64,000 nt of DNA from JAFGLZ01 sp964622545. Its GTDB lineage: Bacteria > Planctomycetota > Phycisphaerae > UBA1845 > JAFGLZ01. The notes below the pieces were generated by a model, which saw nothing but the letters and a program-made list of their open reading frames with translations, was not told where the DNA came from and made no database searches. Within the stretch, counting starts at the first letter, position 1. The number at the start of each line of letters is the position of its first letter. Location of the stretch: contig CAZUQM010000039.1 of the NCBI GenBank assembly GCA_964622545.1, positions 3,913 through 67,912 of the forward strand, written 5' to 3'. The translations under genes were made by a program, and so were the position numbers. Shown here piece after piece: positions 17,426 through 26,426 of this stretch.

Positions 17426-18001
17426 CTACGGGCCAGCAACGTCCTGTTGGAGGACGCACTCCTCGCCCCAGATGTCGGAGCCGTCGGGCCTGCCCTCGGT
17501 CGGTCCGAAGACGAGGTCGGGACCGGCCGAATCGAAGATCGGCCGTCCGGCATTGGCCTCGACGCGAGCGCGCATCTTCGAGTCGATGTGTTTGACGGTG
17601 ACGTAACGGAGGGGTGTTCCCCATGGATCCACGATGGGGCAACCGGTCTGGCGGGTGAGGGTGTCGGGCAAGTCCGCGAGGATCTGTGCGCTGGGCGGAT
17701 GGGAAAGCAATGCCTCGATGGCGGCGGCCGAGTCGCCGTTGCGGCGTCCTGCCGGCGGTTGCCCGTGTTGCTCGGTATAGAGCTTCAGGGCCTCGGTCAT
17801 GGTGCAGATCTGGCGGACGGCGAGTCGGCGTTTCGTCTGCTGTCGTGTGGTGCGGGCCATACCGGTCAGCAGGAAGACCGCCACGCCCAAGACAAGGACG
17901 GCGGCGGCCAGCTCGACGAGGGTCATGCCGGAACGGAGACCAGGCGATCGTCGGGACCGGCTCGCGCAACGCGGCCCTGGTTTCACACCATAGTGGGTCA
18001 T
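17426..18001 (-). CDS. Type II secretion/type IV pilus-like pseudopilin
   Basis: 191 residues. A basic leader ends in RSG, and the mature protein begins MTLVELAAAVLVLGVAVFLLTG, the prepilin peptidase site with Glu at +5 followed by the hydrophobic helix that anchors and assembles pilins. The globular part (QTKRRLAVRQICTMTEALKLYTEQHGQPP... DPWGTPLRYV... GPDLVFGPTEG) resembles GspG-like major pseudopilins of planctomycetes, with WGTP and the Gly/Asp-rich end. No other secretion genes are adjacent. The ATG at 18001 is preferred to a GTG at 18010 because AGG lies upstream at a fair distance. It is divergent from the next gene, 45 bp away. Confidence 0.85.
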   Translation of the reverse strand: MTHYGVKPGPRCASRSRRSPGLRSGMTLVELAAAVLVLGVAVFLLTGMARTTRQQTKRRLAVRQICTMTEALKLYTEQHGQPPAGRRNGDSAAAIEALLSHPPSAQILADLPDTLTRQTGCPIVDPWGTPLRYVTVKHIDSKMRARVEANAGRPIFDSAGPDLVFGPTEGRPDGSDIWGEECVLQQDVAGP

Positions 18002-18046
18002 ACAATGCACCTGTTCTTTCGCTACCTCGCCGGACAGGATGATTGT

Positions 18047-20965
18047 ATGCCCCGAGAAACGATGTGGCTATTCGCAAGAGGGATGTTGTCGTACCGGCGG
18101 CGCGGATCGGCGGCCCTGCCGGGCCTGTTCGCCGCCCTGGCGATCGGTTCGGTAACGCTTCTGTGCGGCTGCGGACCGGAGGGTCAACCGCCCGTCACGG
18201 GACTGAGCATCTGGGCGATCGGCGCCTCCCATGACGTCCCGCCGGGGATGAGTCCGCAGCGCGAGACCGACTGCTACAGCCACCAGGCCAAGCGTATTCG
18301 ACTGAAGGGCGCGCGGAACGAGGTGGTCGCGTGCCAGGTGGTGATCCCGGCCGAAGGGGAGGCCCTGTCGGGCATCACGCTTCGGATCGGAGGATTCCAG
18401 ACGAAGCCGGCGGCGCCGGTAGCCCCGACGTGCCGGGCGTATCGGTCAGTGCGGTGTCGGGCGGTGGGTCGTTTCGGCTGGCGACACCTCAGGCCGAATG
18501 CGCTGCTTCCGACCGGCCCCGTTCCGGACGCCTTGATTCCGATCGGCGGTCAACCGGTCACGGAACCGTTCGACGTGGCCGCGGGGACATCCCTGCCCAT
18601 CTGGTTGGACGTGCGGATACCGGCACGGACGAGCCCCGGCGTCTACGTCGCGCCGATCGAGGTGAGCACGTCGGGCGTCGTGCTCGACAGGGTAAGCCTG
18701 GAGGTCCAGGTGTTGCCGATGACGCTACCGGCCAGCGCGTCGGCGCCGATCGTGGCGGGCGTGGATATGCGATCGGTCTTTCGCGCGACGCTGGAGCGAG
18801 ATGGCAAGCCTTATGTGCCTCGGGGGGTGGTCGAAGGCGACCCGATGGCCGGCAAGGCGCAGGGCGTGCTCGATGAGGCGATGCGGATGCTCCGCGAGCA
18901 CGGGTGCGAGCCGGTCCTGTACGGCGTGTATCCGAACCTGTCGCTCGACGCGTCGGGCAAGATGCAGCTTGCCTGGGAGACGTACGACCGGACGGTGTCA
19001 CGGTATATCGACGGTGAGGCCTATGCGGGACCGAACGGCGTGACCGTCTGGCCGTTGCCGGTCCACCGGGCTTTCCCGCCTCCAGCGAACTACGGTGGGA
19101 TCAACTCGCCCGCGTACGGCAAGGCATTGCAGGCCTGCCTGCACCAGGCCATGGCGCACTTCGAGACCAAGGGCTGGTCGGCCGAGCCGTTCGTGTGGTC
19201 GGGGCCGCCTCCGGTCCCGTTGCCCGAGCCGAGCGAGCGGCTGGTCGAGTTCGCCAGGCGTCTGTCGGCGGCATCGACGCCCCATCGGCTGTTGGCCCGG
19301 GCGATCCCCCAGTCGATGAAGCCGTTCGGGTGGCTGGGTCATGAGACGGACCCGGATGTGGTCAAGCTGGTTTCGATCTGGGCCCCGCCCGCGCGGTTCT
19401 ACGACGCTCCGTCGATGCGGGCGCACCGAGCGGCCGGCAAGCGGGGATGGATGCTTCCGGGGGAGCCCTCGTACAGCCCGTCGCTCGCGATTGGCGCACC
19501 GCCGGTGGACGCGCGAGCCCTGGCCTGGCAAGCGTATCGGCTGGGGATCGACCGCATCTTCGTCCCGTCGGTCAACGACTGGCCGGAGGGAGCCAACCTG
19601 ACGGTCGCCCCGCTGGGCAGCGATTGGCTGATCTATCCGGGCAAGGCGGGCGGTGTAGAAGGCGTCTGGCCGTCGGTGCGGCTGAAGCGCTTGCGCCGCG
19701 GCTTGCAGGACTTGAAGTACCTCGCGCTGCTCCAGGGGGCCGGACAAGAGGACCTAGCCCGGACGATCGCCCGCATTCTGTTTCGCTACGGCGGCAGCGA
19801 GGCGTACGTAGACCACTTCGCGGACGCATGCCAGTGGCCCTGGGTCGAGCAGCCCGAGCTGTGGGACCTGGCCCGCGACATCATGGGCGAGCGGATCGCC
19901 AAGGGCGGTCGGGGGACGGACGCGAGGTCGGATGAGGCGATCGCCGAGACGGTCCGATGGCGTCGGCTGGTGGACGGGGCGTGTCAGATCGTGCTCACGT
20001 GCGAGGGGGTGCGGGTCCGGGCGGCCGGCGGCGAGGCGGGCGCCAGCGAGGTCGAATGCCACATGATCATCCGCAACGAGCGGCCGCAGGGTCTGAAGGG
20101 CCGGCTGCGGTTCGGGGATCTTCCGAGCGGCTGGAAGGCGATTCGGGACGACGTGGCCGTGGACGAGCTGCCGTGTCTAGGCCGCACGCGGGTGGCGCTC
20201 GTAGCGCGGGCGACGGGCATCGGGACGAACGAATGGGGCGTCTCGGAGTTGCCGGTCGTGCTGGCTACGGAGGCGCACGGGCAGATCGAGACGCAGGCCC
20301 GGCTGACGCAGGTGACGCCTCGACGGCTGGAGCGCCCCGTGGTGGTGGACGGCGACCTCGGCGACTGGCCGCCTGGCATCCGAAACGTGGCGGGCGACTT
20401 CGTCCTGATCAGCGGCCGGCCGATTGGGGCGGAGGCGGGCGCGTCGCGGGGCGAGCCGACGGAGGGGACGCTGGCGTTCGTGGGCTACGATCGTGATCGC
20501 CTCCTGCTGGCGCTGCGATGCACCGAGAGCCAACCGGAGACCCTGCCGCAGACGGCGGGCAACTTCATTCGCTACGATGGGTTGGTCCCGGCCGATGACG
20601 ACCTGGTGGAGATCTTGATCGATCCGACGAACGCGGGCACGGGCCAGCCGATCGACGTGTATCACGTCATGGTTCGGCCGACGGGGGCGGTTCTGGCCCG
20701 GCATGGCGTCTCGACGGGCTCGGGGTGGGGCGAGAGTCGTCACTGGCCGGTGGACGTCCGGGTGGTGACGCAGCGCGAGCCCAAGGCATGGACGCTGGAG
20801 GTGAGCCTGCCGCTGACGGCGTTCGGGGCCAAGCCCGAGTCGGGCGCGCGGTGGGGTTTCAACGTGACGCGGTATCAGGCGCGGGTCGGGGAGTACAGCA
20901 CGTGGTCGGGCGCCCGGCGGTACGCGTACAACACGCGGACGTTCGGGAATCTGAGCTGGCCTTAG
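18047..20965 (+). CDS. Lipoprotein with DUF4091-like glycoside-hydrolase region and C-terminal CBM9-like domain
   Basis: 972 residues. A basic N-terminus and hydrophobic stretch end in LLCGC, a plausible lipoprotein site. A beta-rich N-terminal region (FDVAAGTSLPIWLDVRIPA... PGVYVAPIEV) precedes a barrel-like region, followed by RLKRLRRGLQDLKYLALLQ, the DUF4091 hallmark. The final 200 residues (VVDGDLGDWP... LAFVGYDRDRLLLALRC... DDDLVEILIDP) look like a CBM9/DOMON-type carbohydrate-binding domain. It is probably a surface-anchored carbohydrate-active protein of unknown substrate. ATG 18047 has AGGA at good distance; ATG 18083 would give a shorter signal peptide and is a fair alternative. Confidence 0.8.
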   Translation: MPRETMWLFARGMLSYRRRGSAALPGLFAALAIGSVTLLCGCGPEGQPPVTGLSIWAIGASHDVPPGMSPQRETDCYSHQAKRIRLKGARNEVVACQVVIPAEGEALSGITLRIGGFQTKPAAPVAPTCRAYRSVRCRAVGRFGWRHLRPNALLPTGPVPDALIPIGGQPVTEPFDVAAGTSLPIWLDVRIPARTSPGVYVAPIEVSTSGVVLDRVSLEVQVLPMTLPASASAPIVAGVDMRSVFRATLERDGKPYVPRGVVEGDPMAGKAQGVLDEAMRMLREHGCEPVLYGVYPNLSLDASGKMQLAWETYDRTVSRYIDGEAYAGPNGVTVWPLPVHRAFPPPANYGGINSPAYGKALQACLHQAMAHFETKGWSAEPFVWSGPPPVPLPEPSERLVEFARRLSAASTPHRLLARAIPQSMKPFGWLGHETDPDVVKLVSIWAPPARFYDAPSMRAHRAAGKRGWMLPGEPSYSPSLAIGAPPVDARALAWQAYRLGIDRIFVPSVNDWPEGANLTVAPLGSDWLIYPGKAGGVEGVWPSVRLKRLRRGLQDLKYLALLQGAGQEDLARTIARILFRYGGSEAYVDHFADACQWPWVEQPELWDLARDIMGERIAKGGRGTDARSDEAIAETVRWRRLVDGACQIVLTCEGVRVRAAGGEAGASEVECHMIIRNERPQGLKGRLRFGDLPSGWKAIRDDVAVDELPCLGRTRVALVARATGIGTNEWGVSELPVVLATEAHGQIETQARLTQVTPRRLERPVVVDGDLGDWPPGIRNVAGDFVLISGRPIGAEAGASRGEPTEGTLAFVGYDRDRLLLALRCTESQPETLPQTAGNFIRYDGLVPADDDLVEILIDPTNAGTGQPIDVYHVMVRPTGAVLARHGVSTGSGWGESRHWPVDVRVVTQREPKAWTLEVSLPLTAFGAKPESGARWGFNVTRYQARVGEYSTWSGARRYAYNTRTFGNLSWP

Positions 20966-20985
20966 GTCGGTCGAGGTGACGCATC

Positions 20986-22038
20986 GTGGCGCGACGCGGC
21001 ATGCCAACGTGGGTGGTTCCGGTGGGACTCGTGGGGCTGCTGGCCGCGATCGGGGCGTTCGTGATGCTGCGTCCCGGCACGCCCACGCCGCCGACGGAGG
21101 CCACGCTGCGCGAGGGACGGCTTCAGCGGATCGATCAACCGGCGTCGCTCTGGTCGGTCGTGGAGCGGCCCACGAAGCCCGGACTGGCCGCGGACGACTA
21201 CAACAAGGGCGTCGTGGAATACTACGACACGAACGGCTACGAGACGCTGCGCGGCCTGAGCGAGGACGAGAAGCTGGCGATCTCGTCGGACGCGTTTCCG
21301 TACGAGGTGTGCGGCTTCGTGCTGGCCGGTGCGGCCAAACGACGCATGGACTACGTCGTGCAATACGTCCCACCGGCCGAGGCGGTGAAGCCGAGCCATC
21401 GTGAGCTGATCTCGGATCCGGACGGCAAGCCGCCGCTGCCGCACCTGTCGGGCTTTCGCGCGATGGCCGATGCGGCGCTGCTGTATGCCCGGATCTGCGA
21501 GCGCGCCGACAAGCACAGCGAGGCCGAGCGGCTGAGCAAGGCGGTGCTGGTATTCGGTTGGCACGTCGCGGAGGACCGCGTGCGGCTGTTCGGTCATCAG
21601 ATCGGTCTGGAGATCGAGCGGAAGGCGGCCGAGCAGTTGGCCGAGCACTATGAACGGCGCAAAGCGACGAACGAGCTGACGAACGTGCGGGCATTCCTTG
21701 CGGATCTGACGGGTGTGCAGGAACGGGTGTCGCTCAAGGCGGCCGAGGCGGTGTTTCGGCTGAACAAGCGGGGGCATCTGCACGCGGGCGACCTGATGAA
21801 CGTGGCGGGCAACGACGGCGATCCGATGTGGCGGATCGAGGCGATTCGAATGCTGGGGGTCTCCCGGGCGGCGCTGACCCAGGGCGGCAAGCGGGCGGAT
21901 TTCCGGGCGATCACGGACCTGCTGGAACGGTACCGGGCGGGCGAGATCGAGGTGCCGCCCCCCTATCCCCCGTTTGCGCGTGCCGCGGCTGAGCGGGCGC
22001 TCGGCATGACGATCAAGGACGTGCGGACGGCGTACTGA
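20986..22038 (+). CDS. Membrane-anchored protein of unknown function
   Basis: 350 residues. I do not recognise the family. A single N-terminal helix (VVPVGLVGLLAAIGAFVML, residues 9-27) anchors it, with a Pro/Thr linker. The rest is helical; residues about 225-330 (LTGVQERVSLKAAEAVFRLNKR... DPMWRIEAIRMLGVSRAALTQ) resemble HEAT-like pairs of helices. The GTG at 20986 follows GAGGTGA at good spacing, only 20 bp after the preceding gene, so the two are probably one transcript. Confidence 0.72.
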   Translation: MARRGMPTWVVPVGLVGLLAAIGAFVMLRPGTPTPPTEATLREGRLQRIDQPASLWSVVERPTKPGLAADDYNKGVVEYYDTNGYETLRGLSEDEKLAISSDAFPYEVCGFVLAGAAKRRMDYVVQYVPPAEAVKPSHRELISDPDGKPPLPHLSGFRAMADAALLYARICERADKHSEAERLSKAVLVFGWHVAEDRVRLFGHQIGLEIERKAAEQLAEHYERRKATNELTNVRAFLADLTGVQERVSLKAAEAVFRLNKRGHLHAGDLMNVAGNDGDPMWRIEAIRMLGVSRAALTQGGKRADFRAITDLLERYRAGEIEVPPPYPPFARAAAERALGMTIKDVRTAY

Positions 22039-22088
22039 GCACACCCGACAACCCGGCCTGGGACCTGGGCTATTCAACGGGGGAGGCT

Positions 22089-22619
22089 ATGGCGGACGAC
22101 GTGGTGATCACGGTCTTCGGCAGCAGCAAGCCGAAGGAGGGGGACGAGGGCTACGCCGTGGCGCGGGAGCTGGGCCGGGCGATCGCCGAGCAGGGATGGA
22201 CGCTGTGCAACGGCGGTTACGGCGGAACGATGGCGGCCAGCGCCCGCGGGGCGTTGGAGGCCGGCGGGAGGACGATCGGCGTCTCGTGCGCGGCGTTCGG
22301 TCGCGACGGTGTGAATCGCTGGATCCAGGACGAGGTCGTGACCGGCGATCTGAACGCGCGGCTCGGCAAGCTGATCGAGTTCGGTCGGGGGTACGTCGTC
22401 CTGCCGGGATCGACGGGGACGCTGTTGGAGCTGGCCTCGGTGTGGGAGCTGACGAACAAGCGGTTCTTCGGGGGCAAGCTGATCGTCCTTCTGGGCAGCT
22501 ACTGGCAACCGGTGCTGGACGCCGTGGCGCAGGAGTCGAGCGAGCCGCTGGCGTGCCTCACGCACGCGGCGACGGTGGACGACGCGGTACGGGTGTTGCG
22601 GGATAGCATCGCGCCGTGA
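22089..22619 (+). CDS. LOG-family (lysine-decarboxylase-like) nucleotide-binding protein
   Basis: 176 residues with the Rossmann-like LOG fold: ITVFGSSKPKEGDEGY at the start, GWTLCNGGYGGTMAASARGA, and LPGSTGTLLELASVWEL in place of the usual PGGxGTxxE. The Gly-to-Ser change is conservative and the Glu is kept. Family members cleave phosphoribosyl from nucleotide monophosphates, including cytokinin precursors; some are only nucleotide-binding. GGGGGAGG precedes the ATG. The function here is uncertain. Confidence 0.85.
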   Translation: MADDVVITVFGSSKPKEGDEGYAVARELGRAIAEQGWTLCNGGYGGTMAASARGALEAGGRTIGVSCAAFGRDGVNRWIQDEVVTGDLNARLGKLIEFGRGYVVLPGSTGTLLELASVWELTNKRFFGGKLIVLLGSYWQPVLDAVAQESSEPLACLTHAATVDDAVRVLRDSIAP

Positions 22620-22676
22620 GACACGGCGACGGTTCCGCCGTGCCGTGAGGTGAGATGGGCATCGCGCATCAGAACT

Positions 22677-22795
22677 CCATGGTCCTTCGAACACCACGGT
22701 GCTACGAGAACCCGAAGGCGGCTCCGAGTCCGGGCACGGAATCCGTGTCCCTTACCGCTGAAGCGATGGGGCACCCGCCCGGTTTCCTGAGCAGC
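22677..22795. repeat. Dispersed intergenic repeat, long copy A
   Basis: About 119 bp between the convergent LOG-family and prenyltransferase genes. It begins CCATGGTCCTTCGAACACC, passes through GGGCACGGAATCCGTGTCCC and the loop TACCGCTGAAGCGATGG, and ends GGTTTCCTGAGCAGC. It aligns along its whole length with copies at 47904 and 49275. A separate 7-bp hairpin, CACGGCG...CGCCGTG (22622-22642), lies just before it without a T-run. Confidence 0.8.
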
Positions 22796-22802
22796 GTGCT
22801 CT

Positions 22803-23708
22803 TCACGCCGCGGCGCGAGTGAGCAGCACGTCGGTGATGGCCAGGGCGCCGAGGACGAGGCTGACGATGCCGTTGATGGTGAAGAAGGCCAGGTTGACGC
22901 GAGAGAAATCGTCGGCGCGGACGAGGGCGTTCTCGATCAGCAGCAGGACGGCCACGATAGCCACGCCGGTCAGGTAGATCCATCCCAGGGGCGTGATGGT
23001 CGCCAGCAGGCTCAGCAGGCCGACGGTGACGGCGTGCGAGGCCCTGGCGATCCACAACGCCGGCCCGGGGCCGAGCCGCGACGGCAGCGAGAAGAGTCCT
23101 TCCCGCCGATCCACATCGATGTCCTGACACGCGTAGATGATGTCGAAGCCCGCGATCCAGCACATGACCGCTCCCATGAGGACGAGGGCGGGCGCGCCGA
23201 CGGACGCGGGATCGATGGCCACCCAGGCCGCGACGGGCGACAGCGCGATCGCGCTGCCGAGGTAGGCATGCGACCACGTCGTGAACCGCTTGGCATAGGA
23301 GTAGCCGCAGAGGTAGACGAGCAAGGGCCCGGACGCGATCGCGGGCCAGGGGTTGCGATAGATCCACCAGAAGCCCGCGCAGCAGGCGATGAAGCCGCCG
23401 ATGCAGAAGCCGAAGAAGAAGAGGGTCGCGCGGAGGCTGATCCGGCCGGTCTGGAGGGGGCGGTTGCTGGTCCGAGGGTTGCGGGCGTCGATCTCGACGT
23501 CGGCGATGCGGTTGAAGGTCATGGCCACGCTTCGGGCGAAGACCATGCATCCGACGATGAGGAGGAACTGCCCCGGGCGCGGCAAACCGCTCGGCAGGTT
23601 GGCCCCGGCCAGGAACGTGGCGATCAGCGCGAACGGCAGGGCAAAGACGGAGTGGGTGATCTTGATCATCTCGCCCCAGGTTCGGACGGTTGTCAGGACG
23701 CCTGTCAT
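22803..23708 (-). CDS. UbiA-family prenyltransferase, likely for menaquinone synthesis
   Basis: 301 residues from the ATG at 23708, which begins just after the ubiX stop at 23719; an earlier start (23735) would overlap ubiX. About eight transmembrane helices. The two Asp-rich prenyl diphosphate/Mg sites are NRIADVEIDARN and YACQDIDVDRREG. It attaches a polyprenyl chain to an aromatic acid in the membrane. Its pairing with ubiX and ubiE-type genes, in a lineage expected to make menaquinone, favours the futalosine-pathway type (MqnP) over ubiquinone synthesis; this is inference. It is last in the operon. Confidence 0.9.
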   Translation of the reverse strand: MTGVLTTVRTWGEMIKITHSVFALPFALIATFLAGANLPSGLPRPGQFLLIVGCMVFARSVAMTFNRIADVEIDARNPRTSNRPLQTGRISLRATLFFFGFCIGGFIACCAGFWWIYRNPWPAIASGPLLVYLCGYSYAKRFTTWSHAYLGSAIALSPVAAWVAIDPASVGAPALVLMGAVMCWIAGFDIIYACQDIDVDRREGLFSLPSRLGPGPALWIARASHAVTVGLLSLLATITPLGWIYLTGVAIVAVLLLIENALVRADDFSRVNLAFFTINGIVSLVLGALAITDVLLTRAAA

Positions 23709-23718
23709 GGGGTTTCGC

Positions 23719-24330
23719 TTAGATGCCCGCCCCACCGTCGGCGATGTCGTCCGGCTCGGGCCGGGTCCATCTGACGGCGAGGTCGTTGGGGATGTTGAGC
23801 AGGTCGAGCAGCCGCCCGACCACCTCGTTGACTATATCGTCGACGGTCTTCGGTCTGCCGTAGAACGGGGGGCACAGCGGGCAGATGACGCCGCCGGCCT
23901 GGCTGATACGAAGCATGTTCTCAAGATCGACGTGCGAGATGGGCATCTCGCGCAGGCAGATGATCAGGGGGCGGCGTTCCTTGAGATGGACGTGGGCGGC
24001 GCGGGTGATGAGATTGTCGGCCAAACCCGTGGCGACCGCCGAGAGCGTGTGACAGGTGCAGGGGCAGATCAGCATGGCGTCGGTGGGGTTCGAGCCGCTG
24101 GCGAGGGGGCTGAAGAGGTCGTCGTGGCGGTGGGTTCGGAGTCGAGCCTTGCCGACGACGGGCGGCACGAGCAGATCGCTGTCGCCGAGCTCCGCGGCCG
24201 CGACGGTCCGGCCGAGCTCGCTGACGATGAGGTGGATGTGCGAGCCGGCCCGGATGAGGGCCTGAAGCAGACGCCGTGCGTAGACCGCTCCGCTGGCTCC
24301 GGTGACACCGACGACGATCTTACGTGCCAT
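23719..24330 (-). CDS. ubiX: UbiX/Pad1-family flavin prenyltransferase
   Basis: 203 residues. Starts RKIVVGVTGASGAVYARRLLQAL, the FMN-binding signature, with PCTCHTLSAVATGLADNLITRAA and the Arg-rich REMPIS region later. It makes prenylated FMN, the cofactor for UbiD-type decarboxylases, from FMN and dimethylallyl phosphate. No ubiD gene is in the window. GGGAGG lies about 8 nt before the ATG at 24330, and the gene is 14 bp after the membrane/TPR gene and 10 bp before the prenyltransferase gene, so it is within an operon. Confidence 0.93.
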   Translation of the reverse strand: MARKIVVGVTGASGAVYARRLLQALIRAGSHIHLIVSELGRTVAAAELGDSDLLVPPVVGKARLRTHRHDDLFSPLASGSNPTDAMLICPCTCHTLSAVATGLADNLITRAAHVHLKERRPLIICLREMPISHVDLENMLRISQAGGVICPLCPPFYGRPKTVDDIVNEVVGRLLDLLNIPNDLAVRWTRPEPDDIADGGAGI

Positions 24331-24344
24331 ACGGCGAGGCCTCC

Positions 24345-26426
24345 CTATCTCACGCCGACCGACGCATCGATCGACATCAGCTTCCGCCGAGCCGACAACG
24401 CGTACGGCGACTTGGGGTACGCCGTGAGGACACGCATCAGCGCGCGAATGCCCGCTTCCTTTCTACCCTGGTTCAGTTCGAGCGCGCCGAGCTCGTAGAG
24501 GGCGTGGGGGGCAGCGTCGCCTTTGGGGTAGCTGCGCGCCAGCCGGCTCAGGCGCTTGCGACGCTCGCTCACGTCGCGCTCGGTGAGGGCGAGTCGCACC
24601 CTCAAGTTGTCCTGCAGTTTGCTCTCGGGAAACCACTGACTGATGTGCCGCAGGTTCTCGGGATACAGTTCGTGACGCGGGTCGCATCGGAGCAGCATGC
24701 TGATGGGGTTGTTCTCGGGATAGATGCGGTCGACGAATTGCCCTTGCTGATTCTCTCGGATAAGGCTCAGGAGTTGAGCGGCCTGTTCAGCGACGGCCTC
24801 GGGGTCGACACCGAGCGTACTGGCTGCGGGGCTGCGGCTCAGAAGCCCCCATAAGCCCTGGGGGGCCGGCTTGCTGGACGTGGCTGGGCTGGTGCTCTGC
24901 AAGCGCTGGATGGTCTGCTCGAGGGGATCGCTGAAGCGGTCGTCCGTGGTGCTGGTCTCGGACGGCTTCGGGGCCGTCGTCAAGACCGGCGGCAAGGCCG
25001 CTCCGAACTGGGCGACGACGCGCTCGAGGATGTCCTCGGCCAACTTCAGCTTGCCCTCGCGAGAGGCGAGCTTGGCCAGCTTCAGCCCGGCCACGCTGGC
25101 AAAGGGCGACTCGGGGCTCTCTCCCAGGATCAGCATCCAGGTCTTGCGGGAGGCCTCGCTCGGGAAATCGGAATAGAACTGGAGGAGCGCCTCGCTTCGC
25201 AGCAGGGGCATGTCGATGCGCATGTCAAGGGCGCGGCCGAGGAGGTAGAGACAGTTCCAGCGGTACCGGCTGTCGGGATATTCGTCGTTGAAATGGGTGC
25301 AGGCCTCGACGACGGCCTGCTGCTGGCGGGCGAGCTCGGTGGGGATCATCAGATTGAGCTGGGCCTGCTTGTTCTGCATGATGGCCTTGAGCTCGCGCTG
25401 GCTCTTGTCGCCACCGGCTATCCAGTCCTTTTCGGCGGCGGTCTTGATCAGCTCTTGGGTGTCCATGTCGACGAAGACGCTGCCGCTGTTGGGACCGTAG
25501 TCGTGCTCGAGCAGGCGGTACCTCAGCTCGTCGGTGCCGACGTACTGATGGAAAAGGCCCACGGGCACGGCGAAGAGCACGACCAGCACGGGGGCGACGC
25601 CGCCGGGGCGGTAGTTGCTCAGATAGGCGACCAGCAAGACGATGCCGCCGCCCAGGCAGGCAGCGATGATCGCCACGATCCACGGCATGAGGAGCTTCAT
25701 CCGGTCCATCGGCCCGGCCAGGACCATGGCCGTGTCGGAGACGCCTCGCGTGGAGGTATAGAAGTAGATGATGACGGGAATCAGGGCGAGCAACAGCGTG
25801 GCGTATCGAAAGGCGAACCGGAACGAACGGGCCCTGGCGATCCAGCAACTCAGCAGCAGGGTCAGGGCCAGCCACGGAAAGACGGCCACGAACGCCACGG
25901 CCACGAGAAACAGGGATGCGCCCGGGAGCCGGTAGAGCATCGCGACCGAGATGGGGATGGTCACGAGGCTGGCCATGAGCAGGCCGACGATGAGGATCTG
26001 GGCGGGCACCTGTTGAATGCTGATAGGGAAGAGGAGGAAGTCGGTCAGCGTGACCTGCTGCTCGGCGAAGGGGTTGAAGCTGGCCTTCCACAGGGCCCAG
26101 TAGTCGTAGCGAACGGGAGCGACCTCCTGCACCGCGCCGACGAAAGGCCTGAGGACGGGCTGCAAATCCCCCGTACGGAGCCAGTAGGTGAAACAGCACA
26201 GGGCGAAGAAGACCGCCACGTTGACGCTGAGAAAGCCGATAGCCCTCGCGCGGTAGCGCGGGGCGGTGCGGGACCAGACGTCGACGATTTCGGGCTCGGC
26301 CAAGGGCGCGGCCGCCTCGGAGGCCCCGGGCTCCTGTGCGGCGGTAGAGACATCGACGAGACGGACGCGGGGGTTGTCGCGCCGCGGCATGGATGTGGTC
26401 GGATTGGGTCCACCCGCTCTTGTCAA
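24345..26426 (-). CDS. Multi-pass membrane protein with C-terminal TPR-like region, unknown function
   Basis: 693 residues. Eight or so transmembrane helices lie between residues 60 and 310 (for example FLSVNVAVFFALCCFTYWL; ILIVGLLMASLVTIPISVAML; LFLVAVAFVAVFPWLALTLLL). The C-terminal half is soluble and helical, with tetratricopeptide-like repeats (YRWNCLYLLGRALDM; AAPHALYELGALELNQGRKEAG; YPKSPYALSARRKL). I do not recognise a family. A TTG at 26426 overlaps the ubiE stop (TTGA) and follows GGAG at 8 nt, suggesting coupling; ATG 26390 is the alternative. Its place between quinone genes is unexplained. Confidence 0.75.
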   Translation of the reverse strand: MTRAGGPNPTTSMPRRDNPRVRLVDVSTAAQEPGASEAAAPLAEPEIVDVWSRTAPRYRARAIGFLSVNVAVFFALCCFTYWLRTGDLQPVLRPFVGAVQEVAPVRYDYWALWKASFNPFAEQQVTLTDFLLFPISIQQVPAQILIVGLLMASLVTIPISVAMLYRLPGASLFLVAVAFVAVFPWLALTLLLSCWIARARSFRFAFRYATLLLALIPVIIYFYTSTRGVSDTAMVLAGPMDRMKLLMPWIVAIIAACLGGGIVLLVAYLSNYRPGGVAPVLVVLFAVPVGLFHQYVGTDELRYRLLEHDYGPNSGSVFVDMDTQELIKTAAEKDWIAGGDKSQRELKAIMQNKQAQLNLMIPTELARQQQAVVEACTHFNDEYPDSRYRWNCLYLLGRALDMRIDMPLLRSEALLQFYSDFPSEASRKTWMLILGESPESPFASVAGLKLAKLASREGKLKLAEDILERVVAQFGAALPPVLTTAPKPSETSTTDDRFSDPLEQTIQRLQSTSPATSSKPAPQGLWGLLSRSPAASTLGVDPEAVAEQAAQLLSLIRENQQGQFVDRIYPENNPISMLLRCDPRHELYPENLRHISQWFPESKLQDNLRVRLALTERDVSERRKRLSRLARSYPKGDAAPHALYELGALELNQGRKEAGIRALMRVLTAYPKSPYALSARRKLMSIDASVGVR

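Noticed and set aside
22622..22642. CACGGCG/CGCCGTG hairpin as a terminator of the LOG-family gene
   Set aside because: There is no T-run after the stem; it may still slow transcription but cannot be called.
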